Positions 9,995 through 21,722 of a stretch of DNA of 42,440 bases are shown here, piece after piece. Under the pieces are notes generated by a model. The model ran no database searches, had not been told where the DNA came from, and saw only the letters and a program-made list of their open reading frames with translations. Each line of letters begins with the position of its first letter. The stretch's first letter is position 1. The position numbers and the translations under genes were made by a program. Origin of the DNA: Mycoemilia scoparia (lineage: Eukaryota; Kickxellomycota; Kickxellomycetes; Kickxellales; Kickxellaceae); NCBI GenBank assembly GCA_027575805.1, contig JANBPU010000140.1:183-42622 (forward strand), in the 5' to 3' direction.

Positions 9995-12451
9995 ATGATG
10001 GTGTACGACCAAAAAATTCAGAGCCCTGAAGGGAGTTTTTTGCAACATGAACATGTTTGCAATTCCCCTGTAACGCCAAATACAAAGACAGCGACGAGAG
10101 CAGCCTCAATGGATATGGAGAAGCGTGATAGCAGCAACAATAACAGCACACTGAAAGACACAGAGACAGACATCATGTCATCTATGAGACTAGTCCCAGT
10201 ATACTGCCACTCACCAGAATATCAGCCCACTTTGAATATATCGTCACAGACCTTGCTCCACTCCCAAACAGATTCAAGTAAGAATGATACGACGACGCCC
10301 GCAAACGCCAGTTTGTGCGATGTAATACCAACAGAGCTTTTGCTTCATATCATAACATTATTGGCAAGCCGGCAGACTACGCTTTACAACCTCACATTAG
10401 TATCAAGGCGATGGAACTCGCTAGCCACAAAGTTTCTCTGGAAGGCGCCAAGGTTTTCAAAGATCCATCAGGTTGAAAGGTTTGCACGCACAGTAGAATC
10501 AGCCAACTCATCATTACCAATTGTGCACACTGATGTCATCTCATCCACAAGCGTTCTTCTGTACCAAAGCAGCAGCAATGAAGGCTCTTCTGACCATTCA
10601 AAAAAGCTAGAGACAAAGATTTCAAATAAGCGGACTACTCATTTTTACCCAGCTTACGTTGAATCGCTGGGATTTCAGCGCCTTGATGAGCACAGTCGCA
10701 ACAGCTCTCGCTTGGCATCGCTAATAGACCGGATTATAAGGGCAGCAGCATTTGAGGCCAGCGCTGTTAGCCTGCCAGCATTATTTCCATCCCTTCCATT
10801 GCCTCGGTACAACGCCCAATTCTCGACGCCTAAAGTCATTGTTCATCGTGGAAAAGCTCGTCATGTTATCGTTGATGTAGATGAAAGAACCCTATCATCA
10901 TCGTGCATGGATGACGACACCAGCAGCGCTTCAATGTCGGTTCCTGGATCACCGACTATGAGAACAGTACAAACCGATTCCGAAAGTCCTGGATGTAGTA
11001 ACAGCGGCAGTGGCAAGAACATTTTGGTAACTGCATCCTCCACTGCCTTAGAGCCACATTCAACATTATCTGCTGTAGTAGGCAGGAGGAGACAGAATGG
11101 ACTCTTTTTGACTCCACTGACTTCATCATCATCATCATCATCATCAATTTCACAATCAGTTTGTGCTGGAAGCTCTTCAATGTCACCACCATCGCCCAGC
11201 CACTACATACGAAATAACCTTGACTTGGCACTTTCAGCAGCCCTTACCAACAGCAATAGTCCCACAGGAACAACGCCAACCATAGTGACGTCATCACCGA
11301 TATCAATGACGGGTGATGAATCGTGCAGTGGAGCTACTGGTGATATTGCAGGCACATCATCATCCTCACCGCCACAACCAACAGCTATTGTTGGAACATT
11401 AGGAGTGCCCCAGCCCATATTCATGGGTCATCGTCGCAAGAACAATTGTGGTGTTAGTGGAACAGCTTTAACAACAGGGCCTTCATCGAGCGAGCCTTCA
11501 AAGGCCGCGGGTGGTGGTGGTGGGTCAGGTTCAGCGGGGTGTGGCAATGGGGCCGTTCCAACTGGCTGTTCATCGCCTAACTCAACAGCAACAACAACAA
11601 CATCAGAGTCTGGAAAGAGGTTTGCCAAATCACACACGCACCTTCCATTGACTGAAGGCAATCACTGTGACAACCATTGTGCATCTGCAGTTGAAGATAG
11701 CGGCGCAGAAACAACCGTATATACAGAATCCCGATCACCATCCTCACAGAAGGCTGTTGACGAAGGCATCGTTGTGGATTCTTCACCAAGGTCAAAGAGC
11801 ACCAACACTGGAAAGCTTGTTGCTATTGGACCATCAGGGAAAGTGGTGAAGAGTAGTGGCGCTAGGAGTAGTAATCACTCCCAACTAAGTCTTGGACTGG
11901 TGCAGCAGCCGCCCCCAATGGTCTCGGTTCCAAGAGCACTGCGTGAACTGGATCTGGGATTCTGCAAGGGGCTAAGCAACTATGCACTTCAGCGCCTTGC
12001 TTCCAAGATGTCCACCCTGACGGCTCTGAATCTGGGCGGGGGAGGCCGAAGCGAGATAGCAATGGCCAAGATAACGCAGCATGCGCCCAACCTGACCAGG
12101 CTATCATTGTCATGGAGCCAGCAGCTGACACAGTTTGGACTCAGCGAGATTGTCCAGCATTGTCCCAAGCTCAGAGTTCTTGATCTGACACACTGCACAG
12201 AGCTTGAGAACCAGGCAATCACCCGGGTGGCCATGCACTGCAGAAAACTCGAGGTTCTGAGTATCGCGTACTGCACAGCACTGACAGATGCATGTGTCCA
12301 CGAGCTTCTGGAAAGCTGTGGGCGCTTGCGGATTCTGAATATGAGCGGCTGTATGGGAATGAGCCGTGAAGTAAAGGACTATGCCCGAGAGCGTGGAATT
12401 AAAGTCGATCCTATTGGATACTTGCCATTCTATGATGGGGCAGACCTTTAG
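9995..12451 (+). CDS. F-box/leucine-rich-repeat protein, candidate SCF substrate receptor
   Basis: 818 residues, single exon, starting at the first of two adjacent ATGs. An F-box spans about 107-155 (Ile-Pro-Thr-Glu-Leu-Leu-Leu, then Val-Ser-Arg-Arg-Trp and Leu-Trp-Lys). Residues about 330-630 are low complexity (Ser, Thr, Gly runs). A block of AMN1/GRR1-type leucine-rich repeats covers about 645-805 with the recurrent Leu-x-x-Leu-x-Leu-x-x-Cys pattern. In SCF ubiquitin ligases the F-box binds Skp1 and the repeats bind the target; here both roles are inferred from domains. The 500-residue disordered insert separating F-box and repeats is much longer than in yeast Grr1-like proteins. A composite repeat (A3 with B4) begins 84 bp past the stop, probably in the 3' UTR. 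The target cannot be guessed. Confidence 0.9.
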   Translation: MMVYDQKIQSPEGSFLQHEHVCNSPVTPNTKTATRAASMDMEKRDSSNNNSTLKDTETDIMSSMRLVPVYCHSPEYQPTLNISSQTLLHSQTDSSKNDTTTPANASLCDVIPTELLLHIITLLASRQTTLYNLTLVSRRWNSLATKFLWKAPRFSKIHQVERFARTVESANSSLPIVHTDVISSTSVLLYQSSSNEGSSDHSKKLETKISNKRTTHFYPAYVESLGFQRLDEHSRNSSRLASLIDRIIRAAAFEASAVSLPALFPSLPLPRYNAQFSTPKVIVHRGKARHVIVDVDERTLSSSCMDDDTSSASMSVPGSPTMRTVQTDSESPGCSNSGSGKNILVTASSTALEPHSTLSAVVGRRRQNGLFLTPLTSSSSSSSSISQSVCAGSSSMSPPSPSHYIRNNLDLALSAALTNSNSPTGTTPTIVTSSPISMTGDESCSGATGDIAGTSSSSPPQPTAIVGTLGVPQPIFMGHRRKNNCGVSGTALTTGPSSSEPSKAAGGGGGSGSAGCGNGAVPTGCSSPNSTATTTTSESGKRFAKSHTHLPLTEGNHCDNHCASAVEDSGAETTVYTESRSPSSQKAVDEGIVVDSSPRSKSTNTGKLVAIGPSGKVVKSSGARSSNHSQLSLGLVQQPPPMVSVPRALRELDLGFCKGLSNYALQRLASKMSTLTALNLGGGGRSEIAMAKITQHAPNLTRLSLSWSQQLTQFGLSEIVQHCPKLRVLDLTHCTELENQAITRVAMHCRKLEVLSIAYCTALTDACVHELLESCGRLRILNMSGCMGMSREVKDYARERGIKVDPIGYLPFYDGADL

Positions 12452-12534
12452 GACTAAACAACAACGCAGCGATGATTCTCGCGATACAATACTTTTGCTG
12501 ATGACAGCATCTCAAACGCAAACAACATCAATAT

Positions 12535-12928
12535 GGATCATGATTTTGAAGGGTGATGTACCTTTTTTGGTGGCCAGCGATTATAGGCGCAATCCAATCA
12601 ATCCCAGTTGATTATCAAATGACAGAATCTCCTTTAAAAGTGTACCAGAAGAATGCTCTGGATAATAACCAATAATCCGTCAGGCTTCAGCTAAAACATA
12701 TGGGTTATGGACCGATTTGTGGGGAATATACTAGTAGCCTTTTGATGGAGAACTTGCCAAATGATCAAAGTTCACGGGCTTTGGGCAAAATGGGAGTCCT
12801 CAGGAGTTTATATATGGAATGGCTTATGATTGGGTCAAATCTGATGAGAACCCATTTCTGCTTACCATAGATTTGATCACCAGTGAAACCTTCTCAAACA
12901 ACAACGTCACCCTTCAAAAATAACTATC
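12535..12928 (+). mobile_element. Family A element A3, interrupted by a B element
   Basis: The left end GGATCATGATTTTGAAGGG and right end CCCTTCAAAAATAACTATC are the A inverted repeats, but they lie 394 bp apart instead of about 100. The A core (GGTGGCCAGCGATTATAGG...GATTATCAAATGA) breaks off at about 12621 and resumes at about 12905. Flanks are AATAT and CATAT (4 of 5 match). Confidence 0.8.
12622..12904 (+). mobile_element. Family B element B4 nested in A3
   Basis: It starts CAGAATCTCCTTTAAAAG, passes through GGATAATAACCAATAATC, TTCAGCTAAAA, GGTTATGGACCGATTTG and CTTTTGATGGAGAACTTG, and ends near ATAGATTTGATCACCAGTGA. This is the same order as B3 (reversed) and B6. Because it splits an A element, it inserted after A3. 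Confidence 0.8.
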
Positions 12929-13460
12929 CATATCATTCACACATTATTTTCTCTACATACTATACAGAAAATTGCATAGGCATATTTTACAAGACACATA
13001 TTTTTATACAATTGTTTTTAATGATTTTTATTACTACCTTTGATTATGATGAGATTATTTTTAACCATTTAAATCAGATAACTAATCGCCCATATATTAA
13101 CTAGAAGTGCAGGTACTGCTGATGATGGAAAAAAAGTAGTATAGTTGAAATACTACATTATTTGTAAATTATTATGCTGGGGTCTCCGCCCACAGCCAAT
13201 GTGTAGTCAATCAGTTGAGAAGCTTGACTATATATATTTGGTTACATTGCTAGTGAAGTTTCACTCATTTTGTGAGTGAGCGAGCGAGTGAGGGATGGAA
13301 AAATAGTCAGACGAATATACCATTTTTTGATTATCAATAGCAAAAAAAGAAGAAAAATAATTTTTAAATAAAACAATTTGATAAAAGAATGAAAAAATAA
13401 AATAAATGAAAAGGAGAATATCTCGACATTACAACAACACTGCTAATACCAATATGAATA

Positions 13461-14977
13461 TTATTGAGGGTTGTTGCTATTATTTGAAGTATTTGTCGTT
13501 GATGGTGGCGGTAAGACCGATGGTTGCAACTGATCCTGTCTACCTGAAGACTGTTGTGACGGCGGTGTAAATAGATTCGAACTACCCCCAGTGCTTGGAG
13601 ATTGGATAGAATAATCATCACCATCGCCGCCGCCGCCGCTTGTACCAACAACAGATGAATCCGGTGGCTGCTGGTCACCATGACTTTCCAGCAATTTTAC
13701 TTTTGATGAAGCCGATGGTTCTTCAGAACCATGATCATTGTTGTGGCTATTACTTCCACGCTCTTCTGAGTCATCCTTTAATGATGGCTGTTTCTGTTGT
13801 TGTTGATCCCCGTTACTAGTATTATTGCTGTTACCGTTCTCGTCTTTAGGTTTAAAGAATGAAGTTCCACATTCAGCATCAGCAGCCGTCTTTTCATCTT
13901 CAGTCTCGGGTTTAGTCAGGTGGTCATTCAACATTTTATTCATGGCGTACATAAACATCCGATCGACGCCAAACAAGGTCTTGAGTGTATCATCACAATT
14001 GATATACCGCTTGTCTTGCTGGTCCTGGAGATTGTTTGATTTGATATGGTCCCACAGGCCTTTGACGACCTGGGTGCGAGGCATGTATGTGCGGTTAAAG
14101 TGGTTTTGGAATTGTTGAGATAACCGCATGGGTTTAGATAACCCGGTTTGTCTCTTGGGTTTGTCTGGATCTGAAGGTTGGGACTGGCGTTTGCGTTTCT
14201 TGCTTCCGACTTTTGGTGGACGTCCGCGTCTTTTTGGACCTGGAGCTGGTTGCTGTTGTTGTGGTTGTCCTTGTGGGTCAAATCCATCTACTAACCCTGC
14301 TGCTGCTGCTGCTGCCGCCGATGCTCCGGGTGGTAACATACCAGCTCTTGGATATTGTGACTGCTGTTTACGGATAGCATTGCTTTCTTCTTCACGTTCC
14401 ATATTCCGGTATTCGTGGATAAGGTTAAATTCCTCGAGAATTATGGCTTTTAGTTCTTTTTTCTGCTCGTCTAGAGGCCTTCCCAATTCGGCTTCAAGCC
14501 GGCGTATGACGTGTTTGGCAGTGACGCATTGGAGATCCGACTCCTGAAGAATAGCTACATATTAGAAATGGGAATAGCGATAAGTAAGAAAGGTACGATG
14601 ATTAGAAAAGGTGGGTCAAAAGTCTGGTCTGGTCTGGTCTGGTTAGTGTTTGTATGAGGATATGGAAAAGACTGTGTTGGTGCCGGTCTGTGCACACTTT
14701 AACGCATGGCGGTGCGGTGGTTGCCTATAATGGCACGCACACGCACACGCACACAAAACGCGTATGTATGTAGTTCCGACTCATATAGTCTGTATCACAA
14801 AACTTTTTCACCCTCATCCAATTCTCAACATTCAAAATAACTTTGAAATGGTCATTATGAAAGATATTGAAACATCGTCGCCTACCGCCTAAAATGAATC
14901 GCAAGGTTGATAAAGTAATTACTATTGTGGGCATACTTACATCGAATGCGTGGTGTTAAAGATTTTGCGTCTTCCAT
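13461..14977 (-). CDS. DEK_C / AT-hook / SWIB-MDM2 domain chromatin protein (Uaf30/Tri1-like)
   Basis: Two exons, 14977-14941 and 14554-13461, join in phase (donor GTAAGT, acceptor TAG) and give 376 residues. The split matters: without exon 1 the reading frame has no ATG at its beginning. Residues about 3-65 form a DEK_C helical domain. A poly-Ala run follows at about 91-98, then an AT-hook Lys-Arg-Arg-Gly-Arg-Pro-Pro-Lys at 120-127 with basic tail. The SWIB domain covers about 148-227 (Met-Arg-Leu-Ser, Leu-Trp-Asp-His-Ile, Asp-Asp-x-Leu-Lys-x-Leu-Phe-Gly). The rest is Ser/Gly/Asn/Gln-rich. Yeast Uaf30, a subunit of the RNA polymerase I upstream activating factor, and its paralogue Tri1 share DEK_C plus SWIB. 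Uaf30 versus Tri1 cannot be decided here. The 386-nt intron carries CA and GGTCT repeats. Confidence 0.88.
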
Positions 14978-17109
14978 GGTGGTGGTAAATTTCAACAGCT
15001 AAAGCAAATAAGGTATCTTCTTTTGGGATGGTAGGTGGTATATACAAATATTTGTTGTAGGCTTGTGTTGATATATAAATTGTGTGGAGTATTGAGCAAG
15101 ATAAAAACTTTGCTCAGTACACACAGGAAATCTTTAGGCTGCTGAGCTATCAAGAGGAAGAGACAGTGAGAAAGAGGGAGGGTAAAAGTAGTGTTGTTGG
15201 AGGGTGAATAATAGACAGATATGAGGGGAAGCAATAAAGAAAGGAAACTGAAGTATAAAGCACAAGTAAGAGTAGGCGTAGTATAATACTATTACAACAA
15301 TAACTCTGGCTGGTTGGCTGAGTTGGTTGGGTAAGCAAGTGTTGCTGCAGTCACCACAATTTGGAAGAGAGAAACTATGGCAGTAATAGTAATGATAATG
15401 GCGAGCGTTTCTTGAGCTACTATTGTATGTTGCGTTTGAGTCTGGAAAGAGTAATAATCTAGTTGCAAGCGATGGTAAAAGCAACTATTACTATGTCAAG
15501 AATGCAGATACACACACAAGGGCAGGGGATACGGAACGGTGGTGGAAGATAGAAGCAAAGGCTTTTGTAGTGGTAGTAGCAATAAAAAGAATAGAATTAT
15601 TCAAAACCAAGGTACTATTATAAGTGTATTATAATAAGTGTGTGTAAAGGGAAGAGAGAGAGGGAGGGAAGAATGGCTTTAAACTAAACTCATAAAACAC
15701 ACATAATATGGAAGAACAAGCAAACGTTTGTGTGTATGTGTGTCTAAATAGTAAAAATGTAAAATAGTGTCTTCTGTACAAGTTTGTCAGTGCATGGTAA
15801 TAGTTAGACAACAGCAGACAAAAAAAATACAGTGGTCATGATAATGCTTGTTGTGTGGTTAAAACCACATAGTCAAATAGCTTTTTACTTTTATCCTTTC
15901 TTTTAATACGTCGTGCAGTGCATACTTTTAAAAGGTTGAAAATGGCCTTACAAGACAATCATGCTTTTTCCATGTATGAAGAACGCATGCAGATAAGTCT
16001 TTTTTTGGGTCCACACACAACACACGTCAATATGTGTATGGGCAAACAGCATATATAGAGAGAGAGAGAGAGCAACAGCTCTAAACTAAAAGGCTCCTTG
16101 CTGCTGCGCTGCCCTGCTATTGTTGTTACTGCTGTCGATGTACTTGCTCTATAAAAGTGCAAATCAGCCTCTCTTGGTCGTATGTGTTGTGTGTGTATGT
16201 ATGTCTAAACAATAACAATGAAGGGGTTAAAAAGTCGTTGTTGTCAAGGCTGTATGTATTGCTGGCAGGTTAATTGGCCCCCACCACCATTACTTGAATG
16301 ATGCATCATTGCTTTTTGCTCATCCAGCCAATCAGAACTAGCAATTGTCGGTTCTCCAATAATAATGTCTTTTTGTTTCTAGCATTTAAAACATACTTTG
16401 ATTTGACCAAAGCCGCCTTCAATATTTTCCAATAGTAACAGCAGCAGCAGCAGCAGAAACAACCTTTGTTGGCGTGGTGAAGGCAAAAAGAATGTCCATT
16501 ATAATCTCTTCATGTTTTGGCAACAATCAGCGTCTTTGTGTCTTTAATTCATACCTTGGCTGTTTCTTTTCCAAGTCATGATGGCAGACAGGCAAGCACA
16601 GCAAGGTTGGATGTTAATTGAGGAGGAGGTCTTTTTTCATGACCACTATAACAATATAAAATAGACGCATGAGACGCTCAAATCCTCCATTCATCATGAG
16701 AAGCAGCCGAAAATAATATTCATAGAAGAAATTGCCCACTTACCGCTCCATTTATGGATATTTGGTCTTGTTGGTGCTGCATACAATTAAAAAGGGCTTG
16801 GGTGGAGTGCATGATGATGGATCCATTGAAAAGTCCAATGCTGCTATGGCATTATTGTTATTTTCACTAATCAACCTTGTTTGTGGGAAGCTTATATTGG
16901 GATAGATATATAGATATGCTTTTGTGATAAAATAGGATAAATAAGAAATTTATAAGTGAAATCAAAGTGTAGAGCGGGGGGTAAGGAAGAAAAGAAGAGT
17001 GCTGTGCTATGTCGTTATTTTAAATCAGAAAATATATAATATATATATAATAATGAGTATTGATACATCTAAATAAATCGTGTGTATGTATATATGCGCG
17101 TGCTTGCGG
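14978..17109. other. Intergenic region upstream of the SWIB gene
   Basis: Only the SWIB gene's promoter is expected here; the PAQR gene ends at 17110. The minus strand is pyrimidine-rich for the first 500 bp. There is a CCAAT motif at 16328, a TATAAAATAG at 16655 (+), and GA, CAG and TG/TA repeats. A donor-like GCG|GTAAGT on the minus strand at about 16743 follows a short frame, but no partner exon was found. Confidence 0.45.
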
Positions 17110-19322
17110 TTACATTTCCAAAACCAAAAGATCCATGCTATGATTCCACACAAAAGCCTTGACCAGTCCCATATAGTGGCAAATGGCAGCCAATACGACA
17201 AACACGTGGAATATCTGGTGGGAGTTGAGAACGTAGTCGAATTTGCCTGGTGCCCAGCGCTCGGGAATGTGGAGAGCATAGAACAGGGCGCCCAAGCCAT
17301 AGAAGCCCATCATGGCGGCCAGATACCATAAAGATATGGCATCAGTGGCCTTTTCTAAGCCCTCGATCCAGATGAAATGCGAGACCGGAACTACGCCGAG
17401 TAGGGCGATTCCTGAAAACACAACGGCTCGGAGCCAGTGCAGTGATGGGTGCTGGAAACGCTGGGAGGTGGTCATTGTGACGCCCAGAAGGCTTAGTGCG
17501 GCTATGCTGGTTAAGTAGATTGGGTGGTGGTCTTGTAAAGTCTTGTAGCAGGCTATAGCGATAATGCCGATAATATTGGGGTTAGATATGCTGAGGATAA
17601 GCGGAATGTCTTGGAGCATATTAGAAGGGGTATTGCAAAAGAGAGGTGACAATGATAATGGTACTTACTGTAGTACAGTGTGGGTACGAATGAGCCCCTA
17701 TCATATCGATTGTGGTTAGACAAAAAGAAGATATAAACTAGTTTAGCATATACATGTTCTTGCATAATGAATCGGGCTGATTTTCTAATGCTAGTAGGTA
17801 TTAGTGAGAGCAAGGGGTGGCTTGTTTATGCTACTAGCTAGCATATATCTATACTAGCATATCTTGCTGATAATAAATGTTTCGTGTACTTACAAGATGA
17901 GCGTCAAGATACCAACGAGATCACATTTCAGCCATGCGATTTGATGCTATACGAATAAAAAGTGCAACAGATTTATCCTTGCATAAGTACACAGCCCACT
18001 TTTCTCTTTTTCATTCTTGCATATCATCATCATCAACCAGTTAGTTAGTTAGCTAGTAGTTATTTTTAGTCTATGCTTACCCTTTCAGAGTGACAGTTGA
18101 ACAGGTGATATAATGTAGATAGAACTAGGCAAGTCGTAGCGGACAACAAATAGACGCCAAAGACCAGCATATCCTGCCATGGGATCTCGTATCTAACATT
18201 ATTGTATCCGTCATTAATAAACAGCCCTCCCAGCTTCGATTGATGATGGTCAATGCTAAATTTCGAGTTGGTTGTTTTGAGAATTTCCGAGATGCGGTTG
18301 ACCATCATATCGCGGTTGGCAGTGGCTGACACTGCTGCAGCAGCAGCAGCATTTCTTGTCGATGCAATGGTCTCCATCAGACTGCTGTGAAGCGATTGGG
18401 GCAGAATGGAGTCAAATGTATAGTACGCCAGCCAGAGGAAAATTATAGCGCCGACCAGGTGCGTCAGAATGTTGCCGGTCTCGTTGTGTAAATATGTAAA
18501 GGTTTTTATACAGCCGTGATATGAGTGTGTCAGCTGGCGGTAGCCTGTCAAGATATACTCGGTGATCATCCAGCTCGGTGCTTCGGTGATAGTCATCAGA
18601 TGTTGTGCAGTGGTTGAAGATGATGTTGATGAGATCATGATTTTCGTGGTTGTAGTGGTGTAAGTGTTGGTTTCATTTTCTTCTACATCATCATATTTCA
18701 TCCCCTCATCCTCGACATCGCCATAACAGCTGCAGCTGCAGTTGTTGCTATTGCTGTTAATATCAGTAGTTGCTGTTGTTGTCCTGATGATACGCTGATA
18801 TTTCAACAAGACACCACAACCATTCTTGTCTAAGGTATTATTTTCAGAATGGTCCAAAGTGCACTTTCTCTTAGTGGTGGTACTACTGGTGCAGCGGCTG
18901 TTACTGTATTCGGCTAATACTTCTTTGAAAGCGGCTGTGGAGGCAAATGCACTGCGCGATCTTCTGTGGGCAATATATCTTTTGGTTTCTTGTAAAAGCT
19001 CTCTTGGATCATGGCGGAATAATTGAGATGCATTATTGATGGCAGTAGACAGGCGCTCAGATGGCTCAAATGTTAGTGACGCACTGATATAGGCTGTTTT
19101 TGAACCATATTCATCGCTAGTTGCAACTGCTGTCAAAGTACCAGTTGCTCTCGAATGCTTATTGGTGTCAGCGATAGTGGTATTTTGACGTTGTCTATTT
19201 CGTAGCTGGCTGGTTGGGAACCTTGTCGAAATTCCGGTGCTTTCGGCATTACTACTATCCTTGGTGGAGGAAGAAGTTGTTATGGTTGGGAATCCACAGT
19301 GAGTAGCAAATTTGGACTCCAT
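17110..19322 (-). CDS. PAQR / hemolysin-III family seven-helix receptor (Izh/AdipoR-like)
   Basis: Four exons, 19322-18081, 17946-17894, 17697-17669 and 17609-17110, give 607 residues, with phases 0, 2 and 1 agreeing at each junction. Residues 1-240 are Ser/Thr-rich and probably cytosolic. Family motifs follow in order: Gly-Tyr-Arg near 253; His-Asn-Glu-Thr-Gly-Asn-Ile then Thr-His-Leu near 279-289; Tyr-His-Leu-Phe-Asn-Cys-His-Ser at the end of exon 1; Pro-Glu-Arg-x-x-Pro-Gly-Lys-Phe-Asp; and His-Gln-Ile-Phe-His in exon 4. The second and last His motifs hold the three Zn-ligand His positions known in AdipoR. Fungal Izh proteins act in zinc, sterol and stress signalling, some possibly with ceramidase activity. 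The long N-terminal extension is larger than in yeast Izh2. The start codon at 19322 is the first ATG of the frame. Confidence 0.92.
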
Positions 19323-21366
19323 TAGTAGTAATAATAATAAAATTCAAAAGAAGGCTGGAAGTTGTTTACTTGAAAGGCGGTTGTTATTCCGTAGTAGTTG
19401 TTTGTGGTTGATTTTGTTGTGGTAAGGCGATGTCAATTATGTTGTACTATTTAGTGACAGCAGTACTACCACCACCACCAGGAGGATGAGGAGTGGATGT
19501 ATGTAGACTCTTTATAGTGTTGGGGGTTGTTATTGTGTATTGGTGTCGTATATTCAACAAAGAAGCAAGTATATGAGTTCTTGTATGCAAGCCTGTGGTA
19601 TAAAAGAGGATGCTGCTAATAATAGACTGGAATGGGGATTATGATGTAGGTTCAATAGCAATGCTGCAGAGACAACACTACTTTGGTAGTGATCAGATAA
19701 TGGATATTGTAGACGATAAATAATAAGGTTGCTTGTTGGGAGGAAGCTTAGGCGCAGCAGGATATGCTTATTTGAAAGGCTTTGGTTGAGGACAACAGAG
19801 ACGAAGGGTCGGTGAATATAAATGGGAAAATCGAAACCGCAACACACAGACACAATAGAGAAAAAACAGTTGAGGTTTTCTAAAGGAGAAAATGGCTGTA
19901 TATGTATGTATGTATTTATGTATGTGTGAGCGTGTGACTCCTTGGCAAAAGAAATGGTAATAATTAATATCTCTGTTTGTGGTTAAAGAAAAAGAAAGAG
20001 AAAAGAGCCAAGGAAAAGGGATCAGAAATGGGTATCAAAGTTTATCACAAAGAGATCGCTGCACAAAGATAGCAGCAGCACGAGTGATGGTAAGAGCAAT
20101 AAATAATTTTTCGGGTTGTATTTTAATACAACAAAAAAAGCAGTCGCAAATCCTCTGGGGATGTTTGATTCCGAATGGATGAATGGCAGCTGTGAACAAG
20201 ATAGCAAGTAAGCAAAATATAGACTAGGTAAAAAGAAAGCCAAAATGAAAAGCCAAGTGGCAGCTTTGGGACAAAAACTATTTATAATCACACGCACGCA
20301 CGCACCAAAAACACAGGAGAAGGAGGATGATGGATGAGTGAGGTGAAGAGATGGGCTTATATCCATTCTCCCCTCTATTTATATATTTTTCCTATTCTTC
20401 TCTCTATCTTTTGCCTTCAGATTCTTCGTGGTGTGATGGTGGTAAAGGTGGAGAGCAGAGAAGCAGTATTGGTGAATGTGTGGAGTGAATGTCCCTTTGA
20501 CCATTTATGCCTGACACTTTGCATAGAAGCAAGCATTGGCTCTCGCACATAAAGCGCCGTTCGTGGATTACCTTCCACCCATCAAAACAAGCAGCAGCAT
20601 ATCGCTATTGTTTTTGTTGTTGTGATCATACTGAAATGGCATGGATTTGAGCAATTAAATCGCGGAACTGCATGAACTCCGATGTCGCCCCGCCCGTTTT
20701 TTGGTCTAGGCCTTATGCAAATCACATCATATCAGGAGCAGCGATATTGCCTTCTTTTCAAGGATAGGCTGGCAGTCGTTCGTTCTCTGTTAGAGACACT
20801 CAATGGTCAAATCGAGATCTTTCCCCCCTCCTTTTTGTCCCCAGACATACGCAGCATGTGTACCTCAGTGCCAAAGCTCGGGGGTTGTTTCTCTCTCTCC
20901 CTCTTTCTGACGATGATAGGACAGGCATAAGAAAGAACTAGTAGCGATATAAGAGGATGATGGGCCACTCATTTACTCACCTCCGTCTCTTTCTGTGTGT
21001 GAGCCATATGTATGTCCATAAATCAGCGATTCGCTTATCTATCACACCTTGTTTTGTACTACAGCTTAAGAGAGAGAGAGAGAGATAGCCGGTTAAACAG
21101 CACAATGAGAGTAATACTCTATTCAGCCACACCATCGTTTTATTAGGCTTGCTGTCACTACTATCACTGTGTGGTCGATCGACCAATTATTAAGCATGGT
21201 GTGGTTGGTGAAGTCGTCTCAACGATCTGGTGTTGTGTTTATTCGATCGATAAGTTTGTCCATACAAACTACGCTGGTGATTTCCACTCCGTCAGTGAAT
21301 AGTCGTAACTGTTTGTTGATAATACCAAACTTTATGTATAGTAGTGTTATATGGGAGATGTTATAT

Positions 21367-21495
21367 GTGGCAGAATCTTCTTTGAAGGTATGTCAGAATA
21401 ATGCCCTGGACAATAGCCAATCATCACTGAGACTTCAGCTAAAATGAATTAGGGTATCTGTCTGCTCCCTTTTGGTGGAGAACTTGCCATGTAAA
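21367..21495 (+). mobile_element. Family B element, copy B5 (truncated)
   Basis: It begins GGCAGAATCTTCTTTGAAGG, continues with GGACAATAGCCAATCATC and ACTTCAGCTAAAATG, then jumps to CCCTTTTGGTGGAGAACTTG. About 60 bp present in other copies (the GGTTATGGGC section) are missing, so this copy has an internal deletion. Confidence 0.75.
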
Positions 21496-21504
21496 ACAGA
21501 GATT

Positions 21505-21722
21505 TATTGATTAAGAGTCCCGAACAGCATGGGACTCACAGAAATATAAATTGCAAAGCCTTGAGCAGCACCCAAGCGTTTCTCTTTGAGAGCTAGGGGC
21601 CTCAGCTGGGCTGGAGATCTGAGTCCCAAGTTCTGAGTTGCGGTCCTCCTGGGGGGGGGGACAACAAGATCATGGATTCTGGCCTCCAACCCATGCCATC
21701 CAATAGTAGTAATTATCATCAC
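21505..21722. other. GC-rich island with hairpin and G9 tract, unidentified
   Basis: This 218-bp stretch is much richer in G and C than the surrounding AT-rich DNA. It starts with an inverted pair GAGTCCC...GGGACTC (9-base loop), repeats GAGTCCC once more about 90 bp on, and has a run of nine G at 21651-21659. Read on the minus strand it ends with TCAATAAATC, a polyadenylation-like signal. No domain is seen in any frame; it could be a retroposed or transposon-derived fragment. Confidence 0.35.

Larger units (their letters stand above)
12452..13460. other. Convergent intergenic region: 3' UTRs and nested repeats
   Basis: This lies between the stop codons of the F-box/LRR gene (+) and the SWIB gene (-). 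It holds the A3/B4 composite (12535-12928), then AT-rich sequence and a GTGAGTGAGCGAGCGAGTGA tract near 13273. No exon is seen. Confidence 0.6.

Noticed and set aside
15134..15484. 116-codon minus-strand frame upstream of the SWIB gene
   Set aside because: Pyrimidine-rich leader sequence gives Ser/Leu/Tyr/His-rich nonsense; no splice connection to the SWIB gene, whose first exon is already accounted for.
16584..16664. 28-codon plus-strand frame (Met-Ala-Asp-Arg-Gln start) and minus-strand GCG|GTAAGT donor at about 16743
   Set aside because: Individually plausible, but no partner exon in phase could be found on either strand; recorded only as part of the intergenic description.
20640..20930. 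GC-richer patch with TATGCAAAT as a possible snRNA gene
   Set aside because: No U1-U6 signature sequences recognised and no flanking Pol III terminator arrangement; left as unassigned.
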